From: Zygnema cylindricum
Taxonomy: Eukaryota; Streptophyta; Zygnematophyceae; Zygnematales; Zygnemataceae
Direction of reading: 5' to 3'
DNA: 64,000 nt
Assembly (NCBI GenBank): GCA_037447655.1
Contig: JBBHKE010001983.1
Coordinates: 34,860 to 98,859 of the forward strand
How positions within the stretch are numbered: position 1 is the first letter of the stretch; each line of letters begins with the position of its first letter. Of the stretch, positions 55,291 through 64,000 are shown piece after piece. The notes under the pieces are model-generated. The model saw only the letters and a program-made list of their open reading frames with translations. It was not told the DNA's origin and did not search any database. Position numbers and translations under genes: made by a program.

Positions 55291-56513
55291 GCCAGAAAAT
55301 GCTGTTCATTTTTTTTTTGTTTGTTTTTCTTTTTCTTTTCCTTCCGAATTAAATTCTATCACCTTTATTCTTTTTTCGTCAACGTGGCATGAATTTCATA
55401 AAAGATTATATTCGATTTTTTTTTTCCATGAAGGGAAAAAATGAGGGAAGTACTGCAAGGAAAATGCATTAAAAAACCCGTTTAAACCCATTTAAACCGT
55501 TTAAACCATTCAAAACCAACAAAAAAGTTACATGTAAAAAAACATCTATTTGCTCAAGTTTCTCGACAAATAATAAACATTTTTGTCAATAAATCTCATA
55601 AATCAATTACAGTATATGAATCTGTATACAAAAACCATTTAAAATTCAAAGAAATTATTTTGAATAAATACAAAACCACCTAATTGTTTAACATTTAGTA
55701 CGATTAATATAAGATTCAGGTAATAAATAGGGAAAAGAGAGTGAGGGAGAGGGAGAGGGAGAGGGAGAGGGAGAAGGAGAGGGAGAGAGAGAGAGAGAAA
55801 CAAATGCGATCACGAATACATAAACAAAAATTGCTGATGCAACAGCTTTTATGTTTTATAAAAACAAAATTTGTTTTACATTTAAAAAAAAATTACTGTT
55901 ATAGTTTATACTAAAAAATAAGGTCGAAAAAAAAAAAAAACCTCGGTATACTTAATATTTTTTTCCTTTCTCGCAGAAAAAAGCACCTTTGCTTTTTTTC
56001 AATACCAATACCCAAAAAAGAAAAATCTAAATTTACAAAAAAATGAATTATACCCCAATACCAAAAGGAAAAATAAGTGAGAGGGGGAGAGACGGAGAGA
56101 GAGAGAGAGAGAGTAAAAAAGTGAGAGAAAAAGTTGAGAGAAGAAAGTGAGGGAGAAAAGAGAGAGAGAAAAACAAATATGAATTGTCTGCGGTTAATAG
56201 AGCTGTTCTGCAAAAAAGAAAAAAAGAAAAAATCGGGCAAAATTTTCCGTAAAAAAACTGCCCGAAAAAAAAAAAATCTCAGTTTCCGAATGCATAAACC
56301 GAAAGAAATCTGCAGGATTAAAAAAGCTGAGAAAAAAAAACTGAGGAAAAAAAAAAGCCTCTCAAAAACGGAAAACACTGAAGAAAAAAACTGATGGGGC
56401 CCAAAGTAAACAAAAAATCAACGTATAAATCGAATCGGATAGAAAAAAAATATTGCACAGTTTTGTCGTTATGTATATATATACACGTGTCCAAACGTAT
56501 TAAGATATACATG

Positions 56514-56553
<40 letters not shown>

Positions 56554-56570
56554 TACAAATGTATACATTT
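55291..56570. other. AP2-gene 3' flank, simple repeats
   Basis: (GAGAGG)n at 55738-55796, GA tract at 56077-56116 and (GA)n at 56519-56549. A-rich; no gene. The proximal part is the probable 3' UTR of the AP2 gene. Confidence 0.5.
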
Positions 56571-59500
56571 TTATTGAACCCCGTTGGCGTTTTGGGAATC
56601 TCCCCATACCGCAAACATGGGTAAATGAGTTGGTTGGAGAGATCCTCCACCAGAAATAGTGTGGATTCTTGACGAATTGTTGTTATATGAGGAATTGTTA
56701 TAGGAAGAATTGGTATTATATGGAGAATTGGTATTATATGGGGAATTGGTATTATATGGGGAATTGGTATGATATGGGGAATTGGTATATGAAGGATTGT
56801 TATATGAGGGATTATTGTTATAAGGGGGATTATTATATGAGGAATTATTGAAATATGGACCCATATAAGAGGTAATATGAGGAATTTGATTTCCTAGTTC
56901 GGTTTGGAGAGCCAATGGGGAGGCGGGAGAATATGGAGCGTAACTCCCGTCTTGAGGAATGGAGTCCTGAGAAGAAAAACCGTCAAATAAAAATAAAAAA
57001 CGTTAAAATTGATGACTAGAACGTTAAAACGTTTAAAGCTGCTAGAAGAAATTGCTAAAAACCACAAACATTAGAGAAAGCAGTTGTGAAACCACGATAA
57101 AACCTGTTAAAAACCAATTAAAAATCACATTGATTTTTTTTTTTAATCTAGGGATTCGTATAGTATGTTGTTTGTTTGTACGGATATCAATAATAAAATA
57201 AATTATGAATATTGATTGGTTCAAACTGGTCAATTGCCATAAGAAGATAATCGTCGATGATCAGCAATAAACCCCTCTCTCCCTCTCTCTCTCCTCCCAA
57301 CAAAGATCCTGCAAGTGTAAATTGAAAAGATGTTTCGATTCTCTTAATCCTTTTATTTTTTTTCCAAAACTTAAAAAAAACCTTTAAAAAAACCAGTTAA
57401 AAAAAAACATAAAGACTTTAAGAAAACGAACGATAAAAGAAACATAAAAATATTATATATATATATATATATATTTGAAATCCCGTAAAAAATTCCATAA
57501 TAAAGACGTTAAAAAAATGTTAAAAGAACTTAAAAAAAAAAAAAAACAAACCTTAAAAAAACAAAAACAAAAAGGAAAAAAAAACTTACCTCTGAAAATT
57601 GTCCTTGAGAATTATCATATTGTCCCTCCAAGTTTCTCGATGACATCAATCCCTTCCCTCCCGTGACGTCATCATCTGTCCCTCCTACCGGAAATCGCGG
57701 ATCCGTAATAGTACCCATTTGAATTCCCTCCATAGAAATATTTCCATTTTGTTGAACCAAAAAATTGGGTTGAAGCAAAGAAGGGAGATTTAGTGTGGAT
57801 CCTTGTTGTACGGAAAAACCCCAATTGGAGAGATGTTGAATTTGTTGGAGAGTAAGCTGAGTTTGTTCATCCATAAGATGGGGTTGGTTGAGGGGTAGAG
57901 GGAGAGGGAGAGGGAGAGGAAGTTGAGTCACTGCTTGTTGTTGTTGTTGATTTTCATCGTCTTGTGAGGAGGAAGCCTGTTGAAAAGCAAAAAAAAAGAA
58001 GGAAGAGAAGGGAAATGAAAACAGAGTAAAATTTGAGCACAAGTTTCGAAAAGAAAATAAAATTTTAGAAAAGAAGAAAAAAAAGAGGAGAAAGGAAGAG
58101 AAAGGAAAATTAGAGAACAGAAAATAAGAGAAGAGAAAAGAAGAGGAAAGAAAAGAGAAAGCAAGACGAGAAAAGAAAGAGGAGAAAAAAAGAGAGGAGA
58201 GAAAAGAACAGAAAGTTACAGAAAAGCAGGGGCGAGAAGAGAAGACGAGGGGAGCGGAGGGAAGGAGAGGATATGAGAGGAGAGGAGAGGAGAGGAGAGA
58301 GGAAAGGCTCCCTCCCTCACCTGTTGCAGGGAGCTCTGGCCCTCTTCAGACTCACTCGGCGCATGCAGGTCTTTAAAATACTGACTCAGATCAAAATTTG
58401 TCACTCTCTCTTCCCCTCCCCTCCTTCCCTCCCTCTCTCCCTCTCCCTCCCTCTCCCTCCCTCTCCCTTCTTCTCCCTCCCTCCCTCCCTCCCTCCCTCA
58501 CCTGTTGCAGTGAACTCTGTCCCCCTTCTGTCTCGTTTGGCGTATGCAGGTCTTTAATATACCGGCTGAGGTCAAAATTCGTGACGGCGTTGAGTCCTCT
58601 GTACTTGACGGCCGCTATGTCGTACGCCTCCGCCGCCTCTTCTTGGGTCCCTGGAAAAAAAGTACAAAAAAAACAATAGTATTGGGAAATGAGTTTTGGG
58701 AAATGGGTTTTGAGAAGAAGGCCTCCTCCTGAGTCCCTGGAAAGAAAAAAGATTTGGGATAATAGTTTTGGGAAAGATTTTTGGGAAAGAGGATTGGGAA
58801 ATAGGGTTGGGAAATGGGATTTGGGAAGAAGGGATTTGGGGAAGTAGGTTTTGGGAAATAGGTTTTGGGGAGAAGGCTTCCTCCTGGGTCCCTGGGAAGA
58901 AAAAAAGTTTTAGGAAATAGGTATGAGAAAGAATGGTTTTGGGAAATAAGGTTTGGGAAAGAGGCTTGGGAAACAGTTTTGAGATATAGTTTTGGGAAAC
59001 TGTTTTAGAAATCATTTTTGGATGATTTTTTTTGAAATGATTTGGAAAAGTGTTTTGGGGGAACAGTTTCAGAAAACAGTTTTGGGAAATAGTTTTAAAA
59101 ATAGTTTTGGGAAATAGCTTTAAAAATAGTTTTGGGAAATAGTTTTGGGAAATAGTTTTGGGAAAAAAAATTGGTAAACAATTTGGGAAAGAGTCGTGGA
59201 AGTTTTTGGAAGAAATGTTGTTAAAACAGTTAATAAAAACACTATTTGAAACACTAAATCGTTTAATTTCCCACATTATTTAACGGCAGTGATAACGTAG
59301 GCCTCCGTGGCTCCTCTCCCTTTCTCTCCCTCCATCCCCCTCTCCCACTCTCTCCCTCCCTCTCCTTATCTCAGAGAAGACTCGAGGAATGAGAAATTAA
59401 ACAGAAATTTTGAAATGGAAAAAAAGAAATAGATGTAAAAAAAGGACAAAAGAGGCATCGATCGGAAACATAAAAAAATTGAAGAAATTTAAGAAATCGG

Positions 59501-60752
59501 AGTATATTTTGAATAGGGACTTCGAAAAATGGAGGAAATCTGGAAAAAAAATGGAGAAATTGGAAAAAAACAAAGAAAATTGATTGGGAATGAAGTATAT
59601 TATAGGATATTTGAGAAATTGAAACGGAAATGTTGAACATTATTTTAAAAAATTGGAGAAAATTGGAGAAATTCTGAGAAAATTGGAAAAACATTCTCTT
59701 GGGAATATTAGAATTTTAGAGGATATTTGAAAAACTGGATAAAAATCGATAAAAAAATAAAATAAAAAATAAAAAAAATTGCAGGAAATGAAAATTTGGA
59801 GGATATTTGAGGAAAAAGGAAAAAAAACCATGATTAGAAAAGCAGAAAATATGTAGGAAGTTTAGGAATATCACAAAAAGAAGTTGAAGGAATTCGAACT
59901 AAAAAAGGAACATAAAAAATTTGAACAAAAAATTAAATAGGGATCAAAGGAGAATAGAGGGAAGATAAAAATGATGAAAGGAGAGAGGAATAAGATGAGA
60001 ATAATTGGAAGGAGGGAATAGAAGGGAGAGAGAGATAGCGAGGGAGGGGGAGGGGGAGGGGGAGAGGGAGAGGGAGAGAAAGCGAGAGAGGTGTAGAGAG
60101 AAAAAGAGAGGGAGAGAGAGTACATTTTTCACAATTTGGGTTCCATGTTAGTTTTAAAAAAATAAACAAGAAGGGCACTCTCAGCAATGTTAAAAAAAAA
60201 AAAAAAAAACTATGTGGGAATGTAATAAAATGCATCGCATTAACATTTCAAATAATATTAAACAATCAAGATTTTGTTTGAAAGATTAAAAAAAAAAAAA
60301 ACATAATCAAAAAAAAGAAATCGCACCATAAGTCCCAAGATAAAGATATTTATTTCCGAGAACTCGACCGATTCTCGCTTCCCACCTCCCATGTTGATGA
60401 TGTCTGACAAAAAAAACAAAAAAAAGGTAATAAAAAAACAAAAAAAGGTGTCTTCATCATCTAAAGAAGTTCATTAACTATGTTATGATATTTGAATTTG
60501 ATAAACTGGCCAAAAAAAGGTTAAAAAAACATTTAAAAAACAAAAAAAAGGTAAAAAATAAAAATAAAAAATTTATTATCTAAAAAAGTTCATTTATTAT
60601 GTAATGATATATAAAATGAGAAATTGACAAAAAAAAACAATGAAAATACATAAATACCCCCTTTAGTACCTTGTAACTCCTCTGAATTTCGAAGCTCCTC
60701 TCGCAAATCCACTACTTTTTCTGCAAAAGAGAGAGAGGGAGTGTGTGTGCGC

Positions 60753-60806
<54 letters not shown>

Positions 60807-63800
60807 CCAACACCCTTCTCGCTGTAAAAGAAACTATATTTATGAAAAAACCAATTTTTTTTTATAAAACATTCATAATCTTTTATTAAACATTACTTAA
60901 TCAAAATAATGTAAAAAATGTGCTTAAAATATTTTGTCTATGTCATATTTTTCAAGAAATACCTTCTTAAAGAGGCGATATATTCTTGTCGAGAAATGGG
61001 TTGCATTTCTTCCAACTCCTTAGTGTAGTCGCTCAACTGCGAGGGGAGGAGGGAGGGAGAGGGAGGGAGAGAGAGGGAGAGAGAGTGAAAGAGGGGGAGA
61101 GAGAGGGAGGGAGTGGGGGAGAGAGAGAGGGTGAGAGAGGGAGCGAGATGGAGAGAGGGAGAAACAGAGGAGGGAGGGGGGAGATAGAGGGAGAGTGGGA
61201 GAGAGGGGGAGAGAGGGGGAGAAAGGGGGAGAAAGGGGGAGAGAGAGGGAGAGGGATGGGGAAAGAGAGAGGGAGAATGGAGAAAGAGAGAGATGGGGAG
61301 AGAGTTAGATGGAGAGGGAGATATAGGAGGAAGGGAGAGGAAGAGGGAGAGGGAGAGGGAGAGGGAGAGGGAGAGGAGAGGGTCAGTGAGAGGGAGAGAG
61401 GGAGCGGAGAGAGAGAGTGAGAGGGGGGAGAGTGAAATGGAGAGAGATAATTGATGGAGACGGAGAGAGAGGGAATAGAGGGAGAGGAGAGAGCGGAAAA
61501 GAGGGAGCGGAGAGAGAGGGAGAGAGGTAGAGAGATGGAGAGAGTGTGAGATGGGGAGAGAGTGAAATGGACAGAGAGAGAGAGGGAGAGGGAGAGAGCG
61601 AGGGGAGACAGGCAGGGAGAGTCGGAGAGGAGGGAGAAAGGAAAAGAGAGCAATTCAAATCAGGAGGGAGAGAGAGTAAGAGACAAAACAATTCGAATCA
61701 CAAGAGGGAAAGAAAAAGAGAAATAGAGGAAGGGGGATAGGGAAGGCAGGAAGAGAGAGAGAGAACGAGAGAGAGAGGCAGAGAGAGAGGAAAGATAGAG
61801 AGAGAGGGAGGGGGAGAGAGAGAGGAAAGAGAGAGAGAGAGGAAGGAGGAGAGAGATATAGCGAGAGAGAGAGGTTAAATGATGAGTATTTTACGGGAAA
61901 ATTAATAACTGTTCCAGCACCCCAATATTTTAAAGCGCTAAATCATAGGCCCGGGCAGCCGCCTCCTCCTTGTCATATCCCCCTGTATCCCTCCACCCCC
62001 TTTATTAGCCCAAAGAGAGAGGGAGGACTTGGAGAAAGGAAGGAGGAAAGAGAGGGAGAGGAGGAAGGGAGGGAGAGGAGGAAGGGAGGGAGGGAGGAGA
62101 GAGGGGGCGAGGAAGGGAAAGAGATAGAGATGGAAAGAGGAATGAGGAAAGGGGGAAAGTGAAATAGAGAGAGAGAGAGGGAGGGAGAGGGGGAGAGGGG
62201 AGGGGGGTAGCAGGGGAGAGAAGGAGAGAGAGAGAGAGAGACAGAAAAATTCTACTAAGTAAAAAAAACCAAGTTAAAAAATAGTACTAAGTTAAAAAAA
62301 ATCAACTACTTGTAGTATCAGTGAATAATTTGATATTCTCACCTAAATAGACTGCCCGATGTCGAAAAAAAGTCGATTTTGGAAGTCAAAAGGTCGAGTT
62401 TCGAAGACACCCATTAAAAAAAAAACATAAAAAAATATAAATTTTATGTATTTTTTCCTTGTAAAAAAAAAAAAAAAAAAAATTCCAAATTTTTTTTTTT
62501 TCCTTCTCAAAAAAAAAAAAAAAAATTTCCAAATGTTTTTTTATTTTTTTTCTCAAATGTATATTTTTTTTCTCAACCAAGGAAATGACGATTTAAAAAC
62601 CAAAAAGTCTCCTTTAAGAAAAATTATTTTCAGTTTTTCTTCCTAGTAATAAGAAATAAAAACTAAAATATAAGACAACTCACATTTTTCTTAAACCCAA
62701 AAAAAAAATCACCAAAAAATTTGACAGACTATAAAACTCCATTACTAAAATGAACAAAAGAAAAATTTAAAAAAAAACTGAAAAAAGACAAAAGACAAAA
62801 AAAGACAGACGACAAAAAACGGAAAAGGCAAACAAGATAAATAAGACAAACAAGACAGAAAAGACAAAAGGACATAACAAGACTCAATATGAAAACCTTA
62901 TAAAGAAAGATTTTTTTTATGAAAATTTGAGAAATGTGACGTCACACCTTGTCGTCCTTTCTTGTTTTGTCCTTCCTTCCGACAACTGTTGTCCCAAAGA
63001 TGAGCCTCATATCTCCCTGTCCATCTATGTCTGAAAAAACAACAAAAAAAAAGAAAATTTCACTCAAATTCGTCGCAGTCGAAAAAAAAAAAATTGGAGA
63101 AAAAAAAGAAAAATCCGGAGGATGTTTCAAAATCGGACGTATCGTTGTGGGTAACTTTTTCCGCCTTCAAATATCAAAAAAATAATTTTTTAACCCATTT
63201 ATGTTTCGAATATTTACACAAACTCTAAATTTATCTCTTTCCCTCCCCCTCTCCCTCTCCCTCAACATCTTCCTCATTTAATTTAAAAATGAACCTTACA
63301 AATCCTCACTTTGTTTAACAAGGCATAGAAATAGTTCACTTCCTTACTAGAAAAAAGAAAATAAAATTAGCATTTAACTAAATATTTAAGAAACAAAAAA
63401 CGTTTTTACATTCATAAACAACATGTTTATATTCTTGACATAAAATTCTAAACTCTTAACCCTCAATCAAAAACAAAAAAACCCAAAAAAAAACCAAAAA
63501 ATAAACCAAAAAAAATACCGAAAGAAAAAACCAAAAAACCCAAAAAAATAAACCAAAAAAAAAACCCAAAAAAAAACCAAAAAAAAAAAAACCAAAAAAA
63601 AACCAAAAAGAAGACCCAAAAAGAAAAACCCAAAAAAATAACAAAAAAAAAAATACCCACTTTGTAACTCCGCGATAAATCGAGCTTCTTTGACCGAATC
63701 CATGGGCAAGTTTTCCAGGTCTTCCCTCTTTTCCGGAAGACTTTTGACCTTCCGAAATATTTTCTTTAGAAACTTCATCTCCATCAAAACTATTTTGTTT

Positions 63801-63935
63801 TTTTCGGTTTTGATTTTGAAATTGTTGCAGAAACTGTCGCAATAAAAGCTCTTTTTTGCAAGTTCCGGGGGAGGAGGAGTATATTGACTGACAGGTCCTT
63901 TATATTGGGGACTAAAGTGGCACTGAATATAGGAT
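56571..63935 (-). CDS. WRINKLED1/ADAP-type double-AP2 transcription factor, 5' end outside or unresolved
   Basis: Nuclear DNA-binding regulator with two AP2 domains; WRI1-clade members control fatty-acid synthesis genes. Exons on the minus strand: 63935?-63661, 63030-62948, 62351-62343 (9 nt), 61982-61895, 61036-60963, 60720-60670, 60403-60327, 58650-58502, 57976-57590 and 56966-56571. Repeat 1: [26 protein letters not shown], microexon [19 protein letters not shown]. Linker: [20 protein letters not shown]. Repeat 2: [69 protein letters not shown]. The C-terminus is Gln- and Asn/Tyr/Ser-rich, likely activating, ending at 56571. The linker and repeat 2 are closest to WRI3/WRI4/ADAP. Exon 61982-61895 is one base short, shifting the frame inside repeat 1; the first exon also changes frame near 63852. 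All other phases join correctly. Confidence 0.85.
56669..56850 (-). repeat. Asn/Tyr/Ser repeat within last AP2-gene exon
   Basis: On the coding strand, repeats of a TATAATACCAATTCCCC-like unit encode [12 protein letters not shown], a low-complexity tract between residues around GPYFNN and SSRIHTISG. Confidence 0.85.
58321..58402 (-). pseudogene. partial duplicate of AP2-repeat-2 exon (3' half)
   Basis: Encodes [20 protein letters not shown] followed by GQSSLQQ and a GTGAGG donor, a diverged copy of the 3' half of exon 58650-58502, lying 100-180 bases downstream of it on the minus strand. No acceptor precedes it, so it is unlikely to be spliced alone. Confidence 0.85.
58680..59165. repeat. 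TTTTGGGAAATAG minisatellite with exon-start fragments
   Basis: About 30 degenerate copies of a 14-17 base unit. Two pieces near 58727-58745 and 58879-58902 read CTCCTGAGTCCCTGGAAA / CTCCTGGGTCCCTGGGAA, copies of the intron-exon junction of the adjacent AP2 exon (acceptor plus GTQEEA codons). Confidence 0.75.
59270..59318 (-). pseudogene. decayed duplicate of AP2-repeat-2 exon (5' part)
   Basis: On the minus strand reads [11 protein letters not shown] then a stop, aligned with [11 protein letters not shown] of the true exon. The acceptor is gone. Confidence 0.7.
60018..60120. repeat. GA/GGGAGG tract in AP2-gene intron
   Basis: Purine-rich on plus, pyrimidine-rich on the coding strand; a further (GA)n run lies at 60754-60802. 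Confidence 0.85.
61040..61873. repeat. ~830-bp pure polypyrimidine intron tract (coding strand)
   Basis: Nearly uninterrupted G/A on plus (GAGAGGGAGA variants) fills almost the whole intron between exons 61982-61895 and 61036-60963. A second such tract occupies 62015-62245 in the preceding intron. Confidence 0.9.
62343..62351 (-). other. 9-nt microexon (VYL)
   Basis: Coding-strand CAG|TCTATTTAG|GTGAG. With the G left by the upstream exon and the GG of the downstream exon it encodes Val-Tyr-Leu-Gly, exactly where AtWRI1 has its 9-bp VYL exon. Confidence 0.85.
63471..63655. repeat. A-rich (AAAAACC)n tract in AP2-gene intron
   Basis: Degenerate CCAAAAAAA repeats just inside the donor after exon 63661. 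The Phe/Trp-rich minus-strand frames are artefacts. Confidence 0.85.
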
Positions 63936-64000
63936 CTGCAAGGGGGAGAGAGAGAGAGAGAGAGAGACTGACAGGTCCTTTTATATTGGGGACTAAAGTG
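63886..64000. repeat. 80-bp tandem duplication at right edge
   Basis: GACTGACAGGTCCTTT then ATATTGGGGACTAAAGTG occurs at 63886 and again at 63966, separated by a (GA)n run. The second copy continues past the window. Confidence 0.85.

Noticed and set aside
58321-58402. Half-exon as an additional coding exon of the AP2 gene
   Set aside because: It has a donor but no acceptor, and including it would duplicate residues; treated as a duplicate fragment.
61033-61653. 206-codon minus-strand frame and plus-strand Gly/Arg/Glu frame
   Set aside because: Both lie in the polypyrimidine intron of the AP2 gene and reflect the simple repeat.
63456-63842. Phe/Trp-rich frames that look like a membrane protein
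   Set aside because: A-rich intron repeat on the other strand; only the N-terminal part belongs to the AP2 exon.

Overview
The window is plant-lineage (streptophyte) nuclear DNA. Protein-coding genes have GT-AG introns. They include a SNAP33-type SNARE, a plant-type pyridoxal kinase with a plastid-like leader, a COPT copper transporter, an A-type cytochrome P450, and an AP2 transcription factor of the WRINKLED1/ADAP type that keeps the family's 9-nucleotide VYL microexon. The species cannot be fixed from sequence alone; a bryophyte-grade plant or a streptophyte alga would fit. One 10-base run of N (36491-36500) marks an assembly gap.

Layout: 1-1000 holds the 5' end of a Ty1/copia element on the minus strand (LTR, primer site, gag). 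2746-3870 is low complexity: a purine-rich ~120-bp tandem repeat, then a GC-rich minisatellite. 4630-5436 is a gag-like ORF in decayed retroelement DNA. 7621-8003 may be a SINE. 9938-12719 is the SNARE gene (5 exons). 13840-14730 has a purine block and a pyrimidine block facing each other. 16668-18220 is a 5'-truncated LINE. 18.2-24.6 kb carries several TIR elements around a small secreted Pro/Val/Gln-rich protein gene (21348-21935). 25012-32677 is the pyridoxal kinase gene (12 exons), with a hAT-like and a TA-flanked MITE in its introns. 34260-34891 is COPT on the minus strand, converging on the kinase gene. 36501-39499 is a decayed copia element, followed by a lone LTR (to 40134). 40.4-44.4 kb is almost wholly nested TIR elements. 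44795-46741 is the P450, with one in-frame stop. 47078-51550 is a young copia element that lacks reverse transcriptase. 54.0-55.3 kb is an AATTGAGTC minisatellite. 56571 to the right edge is the AP2 gene on the minus strand.

The host genes look like unlinked housekeeping or specialised genes; no operon-like or cluster logic is visible. The most unusual material is mobile-element biology. Two copia elements appear to prime from the anticodon half of initiator tRNA-Met (as Drosophila copia does). In one of them gag starts inside the LTR (as in yeast Ty1). A TA-flanked TIR family recurs seven times, partly nested in TWA/TNA-targeting elements. In the AP2 gene, fragments of one exon are scattered in tandem beside the intact copy, and a conserved exon is one base short. 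I found no convincing wholly new multi-gene system; the best candidates for novelty are listed as findings.
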